Assembly (NCBI RefSeq): GCF_007273535.1
Contig: NZ_RIBP01000001.1
Coordinates: 744,001-808,000 of the forward strand
Length of the DNA: 64,000 bases
Direction: 5' to 3'
DNA from: Niallia circulans
Lineage (GTDB): Bacteria; Bacillota; Bacilli; Bacillales; Cytobacillaceae
Positions 8,709 to 16,619 of this stretch are shown piece by piece; the stretch's first letter is position 1, and the number at the start of each line of letters is the position of its first letter. The notes under the pieces were generated by a model, which was not told the DNA's origin, made no database searches, and was given only the letters and a program-made list of their open reading frames with translations. The translations under genes and the position numbers were made by a program.

Positions 8709-8988
8709 AATAGCCACCAAAAGTTAATGAAAAATTCTTATCTCTAATTCTATTAACAGAATAAACTTACTAAAATTCATCTAATAACTAAACATGTCTG
8801 ATATAGTAATATGCATATTTAACATACTTTCGTCATATATTTCACAAAAATGTTTAACCAAAAAAAGGATTCCTCCGCATCTAATAGATAGCTACCTACA
8901 TTAATGAATACTTATATTACTTTACAAATTGATTGAAATACGTTTTTAAGATATAAATTTTATATCTGAGAATAAATAAATATAAAAA
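8709..8988. other. non-coding stretch between defence operons
   Basis: Beyond the operator element and likely promoter of the 8600 gene nothing is recognised. A weak minus-strand frame (8917-9174) runs through a terminator and is not accepted as a gene. Confidence 0.45.
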
Positions 8989-9012
8989 AACCGCACTATA
9001 TAAGTACGGCTT
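8989..9012 (-). terminator. terminator of helicase operon
   Basis: Minus-strand AAGCCGTACTTATATAGTGCGG hairpin followed by seven T residues. It sits about 200 bp after the helicase stop and is the first good terminator for the 12486-9210 transcript. Confidence 0.7.
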
Positions 9013-9209
9013 TATCCTTTCTAGGCAATCTCTTAAGTTTAATGAATTGATTGATACCATATTGTTAAACTCAGAGCTTGTCTGTTCCCTATTTCTAAAT
9101 TGAGAAGCTAAAAATTGTATTGCGTCTAAATAGTGAATAGTTTTCCTTAAAGTATTAATTACTATATCAATCAACTTATCTATTTTAAAAAAATAATAAG
9201 ATTATTTTC

Positions 9210-10970
9210 TTAAAAGTTTCGACAAATAATAACCCCATCTCTCCCCCTAGTAAGCAACACTCTATATACATTAAGCTTCAGCTGCTCAGGATCTTCAGCA
9301 CCCTTTCGTAAATATTCAGCCTTCCACTTCCCGTTTTCCCAGCTTAAATCATTTCCCCAACACACTATGGCCATATCCAGTTCAAGTCCTTGAACTTGAA
9401 ACTCTGTTGCTGCATAATCTAACCTTTTGCAATAATATTCAGACTCTGGATAATTAAAATATTGTACATGCGCTTTTGGTATCACATATCGAGCAGAAGT
9501 TGGTACTAGTTTTACACCTTTTGGATATTTAATGCTTGAAGAGGCTACAATGCCATATGTTTTATCTGTTCCTTCATATACTTTTTGCACATATTCTTTT
9601 GCCTCTTGTAAATTATCTACAATCTTTAACGTGAATCGTTCTTTTCTTAGTTTTTCTTCTAGTATTTTGCACTTTTCTCGATCATTATTAATAAATGCCT
9701 CTACCCATTCGAAATACATTAATGCATTGTGTGTTCTAAGGGAAGTATTCAAGTGTAACTGTTGATTCTCATGATATGAATAAGCGTATGAAAAGACCTG
9801 TTGATGGTGCTTTGCGTGTACATGAAAGCTTTTATCTTTGATTGCTTCATTCCATAGGCCAATGCCACCTTCCTCTCCAATGTGGATCTCTTGACCTTCG
9901 CCTATTAAACCTACAACAACTGACCAAGTCTTTTGTTTAGCAATCTCTATCATTACATCTGGTTCGCTTTTATTGATCTTCATCCGCTTAGCATCCCAAG
10001 CTCGTTGTGCCTCATCAAAGATGAGGACATGTTCATCTGGTACACGGTTATACTTGAGGTAATCTGTTTTATATCCAAATAGAGCCTGTACAAATGTCTT
10101 ATTTTTTAGACTGTCTTGTAGGACATCAACAAGTGGGCCGTTTCCACTTAAATAAACCGCTTTGTCTATTTCATGAGCTAAGGTTAAGCCGACAAAGGTT
10201 TTACCTGCACCTGGGACACCGGAAACTAGCACTAGGTGATGCGTTTGATTTTGTTGAGCCATTTCTATAATTGATTTCACTTCTGCAACTACTGTATTAA
10301 AATTACTACTTTTCAATGTTTTTATTTGTGGGAGAGGCTCATCCCTCATAATTGCTCGGGCAGATTCAATAATCGTCGGTAAAGGCTGATACGTCCCCTC
10401 TAAAAATTGCTCTGCTGAAATCAGGGAGTTAGCTGTAATATGCTTTCCAACTCTATTAATTAATTCACGTAGCCCTTTTTTTCCTAATTGATATATTTGA
10501 TAATCAGGAATTTGTTGAAATTCTTTATCATCAGTTGTTACAACAAGAGCTCCCCGGACCTTTAATGCAAACTCTTGCACAGCTGAATGGTACTGCTGTA
10601 TGTCACGAATATAGAATGATGTTTGTGCATATTCTGGGTCATTCACATTAGAATATCTTTTAAATTCAAGCACTAATACTTCTCCAGGTAAAAATAACAA
10701 TACATCAGGACGGCGTCGACCGCTTCTTAATATTTCATATTCAAAAATTAAAAACCCAGGCATATGCTTAAAATAAGGTATTTCCTCCTTCAAGTAAGCG
10801 ATACAATCAAACCAGGATTTAATTTGAGAAATGGTACTCTCCTCATTAGGATTTTGTTTTGCTTCTTTTAAGGTTTGGTTATATATATGCATACAAAGAC
10901 TATTAACAATTTCATCTCTGTCAGCTTCAATAAAATCTACTAAGCTGCCTTTCCATCCGAAGTTATTCAT
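9210..10970 (-). CDS. nuclease-helicase fusion: N-terminal PD-(D/E)XK-like domain plus DUF2075 P-loop helicase
   Basis: 586 aa. Residues about 75-110 look like a NERD/PD-(D/E)XK nuclease core: FEYEI, then RPDVLLFLPGEVLVLEFKRY with Asp89, Glu102 and Lys104. The second part is a DUF2075-type ATPase/helicase: Walker A GVPGAGKT (251-258), Walker B VLIFDEAQRAWD (Asp319-Glu320), and helicase motifs near the C-terminus (FQVQGLELDMAIV, RVLLTRGRDG). It overlaps the end of the upstream HNH-Nudix gene by 8 bp, so the two are translationally coupled and likely act together, probably in nucleic-acid-targeting defence. No signal peptide; cytoplasmic. Confidence 0.82.
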   Translation of the reverse strand: MNNFGWKGSLVDFIEADRDEIVNSLCMHIYNQTLKEAKQNPNEESTISQIKSWFDCIAYLKEEIPYFKHMPGFLIFEYEILRSGRRRPDVLLFLPGEVLVLEFKRYSNVNDPEYAQTSFYIRDIQQYHSAVQEFALKVRGALVVTTDDKEFQQIPDYQIYQLGKKGLRELINRVGKHITANSLISAEQFLEGTYQPLPTIIESARAIMRDEPLPQIKTLKSSNFNTVVAEVKSIIEMAQQNQTHHLVLVSGVPGAGKTFVGLTLAHEIDKAVYLSGNGPLVDVLQDSLKNKTFVQALFGYKTDYLKYNRVPDEHVLIFDEAQRAWDAKRMKINKSEPDVMIEIAKQKTWSVVVGLIGEGQEIHIGEEGGIGLWNEAIKDKSFHVHAKHHQQVFSYAYSYHENQQLHLNTSLRTHNALMYFEWVEAFINNDREKCKILEEKLRKERFTLKIVDNLQEAKEYVQKVYEGTDKTYGIVASSSIKYPKGVKLVPTSARYVIPKAHVQYFNYPESEYYCKRLDYAATEFQVQGLELDMAIVCWGNDLSWENGKWKAEYLRKGAEDPEQLKLNVYRVLLTRGRDGVIICRNF

Positions 10971-12486
10971 GGTTTCTTCCTTTTCTACCTGTAATTAAAC
11001 TGCCAACAGTGTTTCTATCCAAAAGTTGATTAACGATTGGGCTTTGTAATGGCAAAAAATCTACTATAGTCAACATACTTAGGTTTATAAATTGTAGCTC
11101 TTTGTAGTTGAAGTCTTCATTTATATTTTTAATATTATAGGCCATAACTCTGTAAATCTCGGAACCTTCCTTATAAATACCTTCACCAAAATATTTACCC
11201 AGCTTTAATCTCATACCGAAAGCTTCTTTTAATTCACGACGTAATGCTCTTTCAGGTGTATCATTTGTTTTTAAACTCCCGCCTGGAAGCTTCCACTTTT
11301 CATCAGCACAGCTTTCTAATAATATTTCTCCTTGATTTATTAGTATTCCAACTACTACTGTAGTAACCTTAGCAGCATGGTGAAATTCACGGTGACAATT
11401 CGGACATAGCGCAACCGCATTTGCGACTGTATCCTCTCCACCTTCTGCAAGAGATATCTTGTGGTGCACCTCTAAATATGGTGACAGGTCACTTGCTCTG
11501 ATGAAGGTTGCTGGCTTACGGCATTTATCACAAACACCGTTTGCACGAGTTAAGACCTCTGCAATAACATCTGGATTTCGTTTAAACTGTGTTAAAGTAA
11601 CTACTGATTTTCCAGGTATTTTTTCAGCATTTCTTAAGCGATTTCTTCGTTGTTCACGCGTCTCTCTCTTTGAATTATCTACTTTCTTTCCTAATTCATT
11701 GTTAAATTCTTCTATAGTCATTAATTTTTTCGTGTCTATAGTATTAACTTTGTGAAGAATAAACCATCTTGACTCATCCTCAGGATTACTGTGGTCACTT
11801 TCATACCTATAAATCCCTTTTAATGTTAATCTTGTATCATCTTTCTGGAAAACATAAATCGGAGTATTAGTTCTTACTGAATTTATAATCGCTGCATTAT
11901 ACTTATATTCCTTTTTGAAAACACTCTTCAGACTATACATATAGTATTTTAGGACGTTATTGCTTTCAATCCATTCATTGGGGTATTTACCTTCCGCAAA
12001 GGTAGCTTTAACAAAAATTGCTTGATAATTTGGTTCATCCCCAATAAGATAAATACCTGATTGTGTATCATAGGTTCGTGAAAATATTGAAATATCCCAT
12101 GACGTATATTCACTCCCAATCACAAAGTCATCAAGCACTGTAACATCGTCAATGTAATTCGCAAACTTTTGTACAAACTCTGGGTAAAGGTCTTCATATG
12201 TTTTAAGGTTCAATCCCTTAAGTCGATCATATAGTTCTCTTTTTGGATCTCCAACAGGTGGAACAATTTCGAACCTCTTCAAGTATCTATTTAAATCACC
12301 GATTTTTTTCATTCTATTCACTAAAATTTTAGTGCGTTTTACTTTGCTCTTAAAAGAATCCTCTAAATCTGGATGTTCTAGTGCAGGATCCTCTACTTCC
12401 TCCACTACATATTTTATTGCATCTACTATATTCACTGGTGCACCTCTGACAACTGAATTTTCTCTATTAAAGCCATTAACAACCAT
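10963..12486 (-). CDS. DUF3427-like / HNH endonuclease / Nudix three-domain protein
   Basis: 507 aa. Residues about 115-250 resemble the DUF3427 region found at the end of some restriction-type helicases (GIYLIGDEPNYQAIFVKATF, IYVFQKDD...GIYRYES). An HNH nuclease follows (about 315-370) with zinc cysteines CDKC (319, 322) and CPNC (361, 364) and the catalytic pair in EVHHKISL (341-342). A Nudix domain ends the protein (373-490): its box starts at GGSLKTND and has REL-KEAFGM, so Glu418 and Glu421 are present but the last metal-binding Glu is Ala422. Nudix activity may therefore be altered. First gene of the operon with the overlapping nuclease-helicase. Antiphage role is inferred. Confidence 0.8.
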   Translation of the reverse strand: MVVNGFNRENSVVRGAPVNIVDAIKYVVEEVEDPALEHPDLEDSFKSKVKRTKILVNRMKKIGDLNRYLKRFEIVPPVGDPKRELYDRLKGLNLKTYEDLYPEFVQKFANYIDDVTVLDDFVIGSEYTSWDISIFSRTYDTQSGIYLIGDEPNYQAIFVKATFAEGKYPNEWIESNNVLKYYMYSLKSVFKKEYKYNAAIINSVRTNTPIYVFQKDDTRLTLKGIYRYESDHSNPEDESRWFILHKVNTIDTKKLMTIEEFNNELGKKVDNSKRETREQRRNRLRNAEKIPGKSVVTLTQFKRNPDVIAEVLTRANGVCDKCRKPATFIRASDLSPYLEVHHKISLAEGGEDTVANAVALCPNCHREFHHAAKVTTVVVGILINQGEILLESCADEKWKLPGGSLKTNDTPERALRRELKEAFGMRLKLGKYFGEGIYKEGSEIYRVMAYNIKNINEDFNYKELQFINLSMLTIVDFLPLQSPIVNQLLDRNTVGSLITGRKGRNHE

Positions 12487-12586
12487 GCTCTTTTTTAAAA
12501 CACGTTACTTGATTCATACAATTGATACAATTAAAATAGGTATTTAAGATTATTATTTTATTTTAATACAAGAAAACAAAAATTTA

Positions 12587-12601
12587 TGTCGGAATATGTC
12601 G
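12587..12601 (-). promoter_or_regulatory. tandem TGTCG element upstream of HNH-Nudix/helicase operon
   Basis: TGTCGGAATATGTCG on the plus strand: two TGTCG halves starting 10 bp apart, 101 bp upstream of the 12486 start. It differs by one base from the element upstream of mcrB (30001-30015). Confidence 0.55.
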
Positions 12602-12830
12602 ATTTCGTTCCTTCAAGGTATATAGAAGTATTTGCACTTAGTAAAAGTTTTGCTTCTCTATTAAATTATATAGTGTCCCTTTTAAAGAATTTATTAACTT
12701 ATATTCAAAAATGATGTATTTGAAGTATTACAATTATAGAATAATTCCAATTAAAAACCATTTAAGAGGAATAAAAAAACCATTCTCACGAATGGTTATG
12801 TACTGAAAGTAAAAATTAATATTATTCAAG

Positions 12831-13424
12831 ATGTATTGGTTCAAAAAAGGTGATATAGCTAAACTTGAAAATGTAAGGAAGTTCATTTCGAATGGTGGTC
12901 TATATTCAAATAAAGTCGGTTTAAAAAGTGCACTATTTGACTGGCGCCCACTACCAAGACGAAATGAAAGAGACAACCAATTTCCTTATAAGAATATTAA
13001 CGTAAAAGAATACTTACAAGCGTTTCAATTTAAAGGGCAATCTGATAACCAATACAATGGATGGGTATTAAAACAAATAGACCTTTTTAAAAATATATTG
13101 AGTAAATTTAAAATTCCGATTTTATTATCCTTTGGCGATGTACAATCCAAATTAATATTATTTCAAAATATCTGGCCGGAAATTAAATTTAAAAGATTGG
13201 TATTAGAAGCTAGTAACAAAACTATTTATGTATCAAAGGAAAAGGTTGGGTCTAATACAACTGTCATTGTCGCTGAATTTTTAGATTATCAAAATTTAGG
13301 ATATACAGGCACTAAGGAATTGGTAAAATACTTAAAAGAACATATTATAGAATCATTAGATGTAATTGTACCCTTCCAGCAGGTTGCTTGTAACTTGCTG
13401 GTTTTATTATTTTTTTCAATATAA
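12831..13424 (+). pseudogene. fragment of an unrecognised gene (C-terminal part)
   Basis: The plus-strand frame reads like real protein (soluble, mixed alpha/beta, e.g. ALFDWRPLPRRNE, LLSFGDVQSKLILFQN) but the first ATG has no ribosome binding site and an in-frame stop lies just upstream at 12810. The last ~20 codons read straight through a strong terminator, so the natural end has also been lost, probably by frameshift. A distant resemblance to uracil-DNA-glycosylase-like proteins was considered but cannot be supported. Probably a relic; function unknown. Confidence 0.45.
13376..13412 (+). terminator. rho-independent terminator after gene fragment
   Basis: CCAGCA-GTT pairs with AAC-TGCTGG around GCTTGT (13376-13401), followed by TTTTATTATTTTTTT. 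Strong plus-strand terminator. Confidence 0.8.
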
Positions 13425-13752
13425 TTACCTCAGTTTAAATGAATTTTTAAATAGCCCTTTTTATTTAGCTATTTCATAAAATCTATCAATACTCTTTTTT
13501 TTTTCGATTACCTTCTTAAAAATAACTTTCAATTTTTTAAATTTACATTTTCAACAGAATTCTCCTTTTATCGATCAGTAATAAAATTAGGCTCTTGGAT
13601 AAGATCCTTTTTACTAGATAAATAATTACTTCTTATTTAACCAAAAGACGGAACTCACGATTCAGAGTTCCGTATAATATTATAATATGGAATTTCCTAA
13701 CTTATATCTTACTGAACTACTTACTGTCAAAATTTATAACCGTTAGCTACAA
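13425..13752. other. intergenic stretch with lanT terminator
   Basis: No gene is seen. On the minus strand a hairpin with arms ACGGAACTC (13648-13656) and its complement (13665-13673), followed by TTTTGG, lies about 80 bp beyond the exporter stop and probably ends the lanthipeptide transcript. Confidence 0.6.
13648..13673 (-). terminator. terminator after the lanthipeptide exporter gene
   Basis: 9-bp perfect stem with an 8-nt loop; on the minus strand it is followed by CTTTTGG. It ends the convergent lanthipeptide operon. Confidence 0.65.
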
Positions 13753-15459
13753 TTACATAGCTGAAGATATAAATTGTTTATACCTTTGATTAACTTCACT
13801 AACTCTTTCATGTGAGCCTTTGCCAACAATTTTTCCATCTTCAATAAATAATATATTGTCACCTGGTTTAACTTCTTCCAAATTATGAGTTACTTTAATT
13901 ACTGTCTTGTCTTTTGTAAGTTCCTTTATTGAATCTAACACTAAATTTCTAGATTCTATATCTAAATTAGATGTAGGTTCGTCTAACAAAATTATATCCG
14001 GATTTTTTAAAAATAGCCTAGCTATATTCAATCTTTGCTTTTCTCCTCCTGATAATTTGTCACCGCTCTCCCCTATGTGTGTATTTAGGTGGTTTTTTTG
14101 TCTATTAACAAATTCTTCTAAATTAGCATATTTTAAAGCCTGTCTTATTTTAGAATTTTCCACATTCTCTCCTTCAAGTCCATAAAGTAGATTATCTAAA
14201 ATGGTACCGCTAATTAAAGTGGAACCTTGACTTACTATACCGATGTTTTTTCGAAGTTCATAAGTATCCAATTGATTGATATTGATATTGTCAATTGTTA
14301 TATTTCCACCTGAGGGATGGTAAAACTTCTCCAATAGGTTAATTATAGTTGTTTTTCCAGATCCTGAGGGACCAACAATAGTTAAAGATTCTCCTCGTTT
14401 TATGGTAAAATTAATATCACTTAGAATTTGATTATTCTTGTATCCAAAATTAACTTGGTTAAAAGCTAATTCTTCTTGAAAGCCAAATTTTGTATTACCA
14501 GTATATTCAACTTCATTATTACTCAATATGTTATTCAAGCTCTTAATAGCTCCATTCGCTTTATGATATTCTCCTATAAACCCACTAATTGAACTCATTG
14601 GGGTCATCATTTGAAAGGCATAAATGACAAATGCAATTAATGTACTAATAGATAAAGTACCAACTGATATTCTATAAGCTCCATAACCAACCACTATTAA
14701 TAAACCTAGGATAAGTAAAAAGTTCACTAAAGGAGCAACCAGTGCGAAAATTTTACTTTCATATAAGTTAGCAGAGTATAGTCTATTAATACACTTATAC
14801 ATTAAAGATCTTTCATGTTTTTCTGCCGTAGAAGCTTTTACCATTTTAATATTTTTAAAAGTCTCTTGAGTTTTTGAAATAAAAACAGATATTTCTTTCT
14901 GTTGTCTATCCCCAGTATTCTCCACCTTTCTCATAAGCGGGAATATGATACCAAATATAAATGGAGCAATCATTAGGATAACAATTGTAAGTTTCCAATC
15001 CAATATGATTGTTAATACTAATGCACCTAGTATCATAATTACTCCCGTAACTAGTTTTGGGATGTGGTGCGTTATTAAATCCTTAATAATTTCTGTATCA
15101 TTAACTATCCTACTAGACAACTCTCCGCTATGGTAATCATCAAAAAAATCAACCTTAAAATAGATAATCTTATTGTATGTATCTTTTTGCAAATCACGGA
15201 TTACCATATTACCAAATTTAGATATTATGTACTGATTTATTGCTTCAATTATGGACTTTATTATTAAGAATAAGACCAAACTTCCAACCATCCAAAAGCT
15301 TAAATCATTAACTGAAAATTTTTCAATAGTGTCTTTCACAAAAAGTGGAAATACTAGAGCGGCAACTGTAAATAGAATTGATACGAATATTATTGTAATT
15401 AGGAGTATTTTTTTCTTTTTATCATTAATTGCTAGTAAAAGCACATTATATGCATTCAA
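13753..15459 (-). CDS. lanthipeptide ABC exporter (LanT-like, permease-ATPase, no C39 peptidase)
   Basis: About 568 aa. Six transmembrane helices of an ABC exporter domain (residues about 15-300) are fused to an ATPase domain with Walker A GPSGSGKTT, signature LSGGEKQR and Walker B IILLDEPTS, followed by the H-loop VTHNLEE. There is no N-terminal Cys peptidase domain, so leader removal must happen elsewhere. The frame can be opened at GTG 15468, but that codon is part of the Shine-Dalgarno (GAGGTGA); TTG at 15459, 7 nt downstream, is the likelier start. It directly follows the tandem precursor genes on the same strand, separated by a strong hairpin, and presumably exports the modified peptides. 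Confidence 0.85.
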   Translation of the reverse strand: MNAYNVLLLAINDKKKKILLITIIFVSILFTVAALVFPLFVKDTIEKFSVNDLSFWMVGSLVLFLIIKSIIEAINQYIISKFGNMVIRDLQKDTYNKIIYFKVDFFDDYHSGELSSRIVNDTEIIKDLITHHIPKLVTGVIMILGALVLTIILDWKLTIVILMIAPFIFGIIFPLMRKVENTGDRQQKEISVFISKTQETFKNIKMVKASTAEKHERSLMYKCINRLYSANLYESKIFALVAPLVNFLLILGLLIVVGYGAYRISVGTLSISTLIAFVIYAFQMMTPMSSISGFIGEYHKANGAIKSLNNILSNNEVEYTGNTKFGFQEELAFNQVNFGYKNNQILSDINFTIKRGESLTIVGPSGSGKTTIINLLEKFYHPSGGNITIDNININQLDTYELRKNIGIVSQGSTLISGTILDNLLYGLEGENVENSKIRQALKYANLEEFVNRQKNHLNTHIGESGDKLSGGEKQRLNIARLFLKNPDIILLDEPTSNLDIESRNLVLDSIKELTKDKTVIKVTHNLEEVKPGDNILFIEDGKIVGKGSHERVSEVNQRYKQFISSAM

Positions 15460-15480
15460 TAGATTCACCTCATTAAATTA

Positions 15481-15516
15481 AGACAATAAAGTTTGATAAA
15501 TCAAACCTTATTGTCT
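15481..15516 (-). terminator. terminator/attenuator between precursor array and exporter
   Basis: A 16-bp stem with one mismatch and a 4-nt loop lies between the last precursor stop (15543) and the exporter. Partial read-through here would keep precursor mRNA abundant relative to exporter mRNA, as in many lantibiotic operons. Confidence 0.7.
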
Positions 15517-15542
15517 TTTACAGAAATAATCATTTAGTTTTC

Positions 15543-15662
15543 TTAACAGAAAAACCAGCTTGCATTACTACTCTTTTTACATACAATGCTTCCAGACGAT
15601 TTTGCTTTTAATTGCACATCTTTTGATATAGTTTCTTTTTGTAGAGATAGTACTTTATTCAT
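15543..15662 (-). CDS. class III lanthipeptide precursor, tandem copy 5
   Basis: 39-aa peptide read ATG 15662 to TAA 15543, RBS AAAGAGGG. The leader starts MNKVLSLQKE with the L-x-L-Q motif recognised by class III synthetases. The core carries SSGSIVC (S-x-x-S-x-x-C) and SNASWFFC (S-x-x-S-x-x-x-C, the labionin-type pattern) and ends on the final Cys. The protein sequence is identical to copies 1, 3 and 4; synonymous changes show it is not just an assembly duplicate. LanKC lies upstream and the exporter downstream. Confidence 0.88.
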   Translation of the reverse strand: MNKVLSLQKETISKDVQLKAKSSGSIVCKKSSNASWFFC

Positions 15663-15700
15663 TTTTAATTCCCTCTTTCTAATGTATTTTTTGAATTCTC

Positions 15701-15820
15701 TTAGCAGAAAAACCAGCTTGCATTGCTGCTTTTTTTACATACAATACTTCCAGATGATTTCGCTTTTAATTGCACATCTTTTGATATAGTTTCTTTTTGT
15801 AATGATAGTACTTTATTCAT
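15701..15820 (-). CDS. class III lanthipeptide precursor, tandem copy 4
   Basis: 39 aa, same leader (MNKVLSLQKETISK) and core (SSGSIVC, SNASWFFC) as the other array members. The last Cys is encoded TGC where the other copies use TGT. RBS GAAAGAGGG 8 nt from the ATG. The start is 158 bp from the start of copy 5. Confidence 0.88.
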   Translation of the reverse strand: MNKVLSLQKETISKDVQLKAKSSGSIVCKKSSNASWFFC

Positions 15821-15858
15821 TTATAATTCCCTCTTTCAAATGTTTTTTTTGAATTCTC

Positions 15859-15978
15859 TTAACAGAAAAACCAGCTTGCATTGCTGCTTTTTTTACATAC
15901 AATGCTTCCAGACGATTTCGCTTTTAATTGCACATCTTTTGATATAGTTTCTTTTTGTAATGATAGTACCTTATTCAT
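15859..15978 (-). CDS. class III lanthipeptide precursor, tandem copy 3
   Basis: 39 aa, protein identical to copies 1, 4 and 5, with synonymous differences at the 5' end (AAG for Lys3). Own RBS AAAGAGGG. Core S-x-x-S-x-x-C plus S-x-x-S-x-x-x-C, C-terminal Cys. Confidence 0.88.
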   Translation of the reverse strand: MNKVLSLQKETISKDVQLKAKSSGSIVCKKSSNASWFFC

Positions 15979-16016
15979 TTATAATTCCCTCTTTCAAATG
16001 TTTTTTTTGAATTCTC

Positions 16017-16136
16017 TTAACAGAAAAACCAGCTTGCATTGCTGCTTTTTTTACATACAATGCTTCCAGACGATTTTGCTTTTAATTGCACATCTTTTGA
16101 TACAGTTTCTTTTTGTAATGATAGTACTTTATTCAT
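16017..16136 (-). CDS. class III lanthipeptide precursor, tandem copy 2 (leader variant)
   Basis: 39 aa; the only amino-acid change in the array is Ile12 to Val in the leader (ETVSK instead of ETISK). The core is identical. Own RBS AAAGAGGG. Confidence 0.88.
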   Translation of the reverse strand: MNKVLSLQKETVSKDVQLKAKSSGSIVCKKSSNASWFFC

Positions 16137-16175
16137 TTATAATTCCCTCTTTCAAATGTATTTTTTTGAATTCTC

Positions 16176-16295
16176 TTAACAGAAAAACCAGCTTGCATTG
16201 CTGCTTTTTTTACATACAATACTTCCAGATGATTTCGCTTTTAATTGCACATCTTTTGATATAGTTTCTTTTTGTAAAGATAATACTTTATTCAT
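16176..16295 (-). CDS. class III lanthipeptide precursor, tandem copy 1
   Basis: 39 aa, first of the five near-identical copies in transcription order, MNKVLSLQKE leader, core SSGSIVC and SNASWFFC. Its 5' flank (RBS AAGAAGGTATTAAGA) differs from the shared 5' flank of the other four copies, so the repeat boundary lies at this gene. Confidence 0.88.
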   Translation of the reverse strand: MNKVLSLQKETISKDVQLKAKSSGSIVCKKSSNASWFFC

Positions 16296-16325
16296 TCTTA
16301 ATACCTTCTTTCTATGGTTTTTATT

Positions 16326-16378
16326 TAGTTCTTTTTAAATGGAAAATCAGTTTGTAATACTAATTAAGGATTAAACAA
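16326..16378 (-). pseudogene. vestigial precursor 3' end
   Basis: The minus strand of 16326-16365 aligns with the array's core end and trailer (AGTATTACAAACTGATTTTC against AATGCAAGCTGGTTTTTC), but Trp is replaced by a TGA stop and no leader remains. Probably a decayed extra copy between the array and the divergent sixth precursor. Confidence 0.4.
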
Positions 16379-16498
16379 TTAACAAAAGAACCAGCTAGTA
16401 TTACTGGAAGGAGAACAACCAAGACTTACGCTTGATTTTAATGGGTTCTCTTTTCGTTCTCTCTTATCCAATTTTTGCAATCCGAGAACATTTTTCAT
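16379..16498 (-). CDS. class III lanthipeptide precursor, second type
   Basis: 39 aa starting MKNVLGLQKLDKRE (L-x-L-Q leader motif) with core SSVSLGC and SNTSWFFC: the same S-x-x-S-x-x-C and S-x-x-S-x-x-x-C layout as the array, and the same terminal WFFC, but an otherwise different leader and first ring. RBS AGGAGGTGAT; an out-of-frame ATG overlaps the RBS, and the ATG at 16498 is the one that fits. It lies directly after LanKC in transcription order. Confidence 0.88.
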   Translation of the reverse strand: MKNVLGLQKLDKRERKENPLKSSVSLGCSPSSNTSWFFC

Positions 16499-16619
16499 TT
16501 TTCATCACCTCCTAAAAAACCATTGTCTTAGTCTTACAACAATTAAATCTATAAATATATAAATTATTTAAATCCTAAATTTAACTAATATAGTTAAATT
16601 TTACATTTTTAAAATTAAC

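Larger units (their letters stand above)
15543..16332 (-). repeat. five tandem ~158-bp repeats, each one lanthipeptide precursor gene
   Basis: Gene starts at 15662, 15820, 15978, 16136 and 16295 give periods of 158, 158, 158 and 159 bp. Each unit contains RBS, 120-bp gene and a ~38-bp AT-rich spacer with a T-run. Four of the five proteins are identical and all five cores are identical. The plus-strand frames across this block are antisense shadows. Confidence 0.95.

Noticed and set aside
8917..9174. 85-codon minus-strand gene
   Set aside because: No ribosome binding site, no family, and its 3' end runs through a strong terminator.
15586..16264. Plus-strand open frames (67-127 codons) across the repeats
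   Set aside because: They are antisense to the precursor genes and recur only because the DNA is repeated; they have no ribosome binding sites.
15543..16332. CRISPR array
   Set aside because: The 158-bp units are near-identical throughout with no variable spacers, and each holds a peptide gene; no cas genes.
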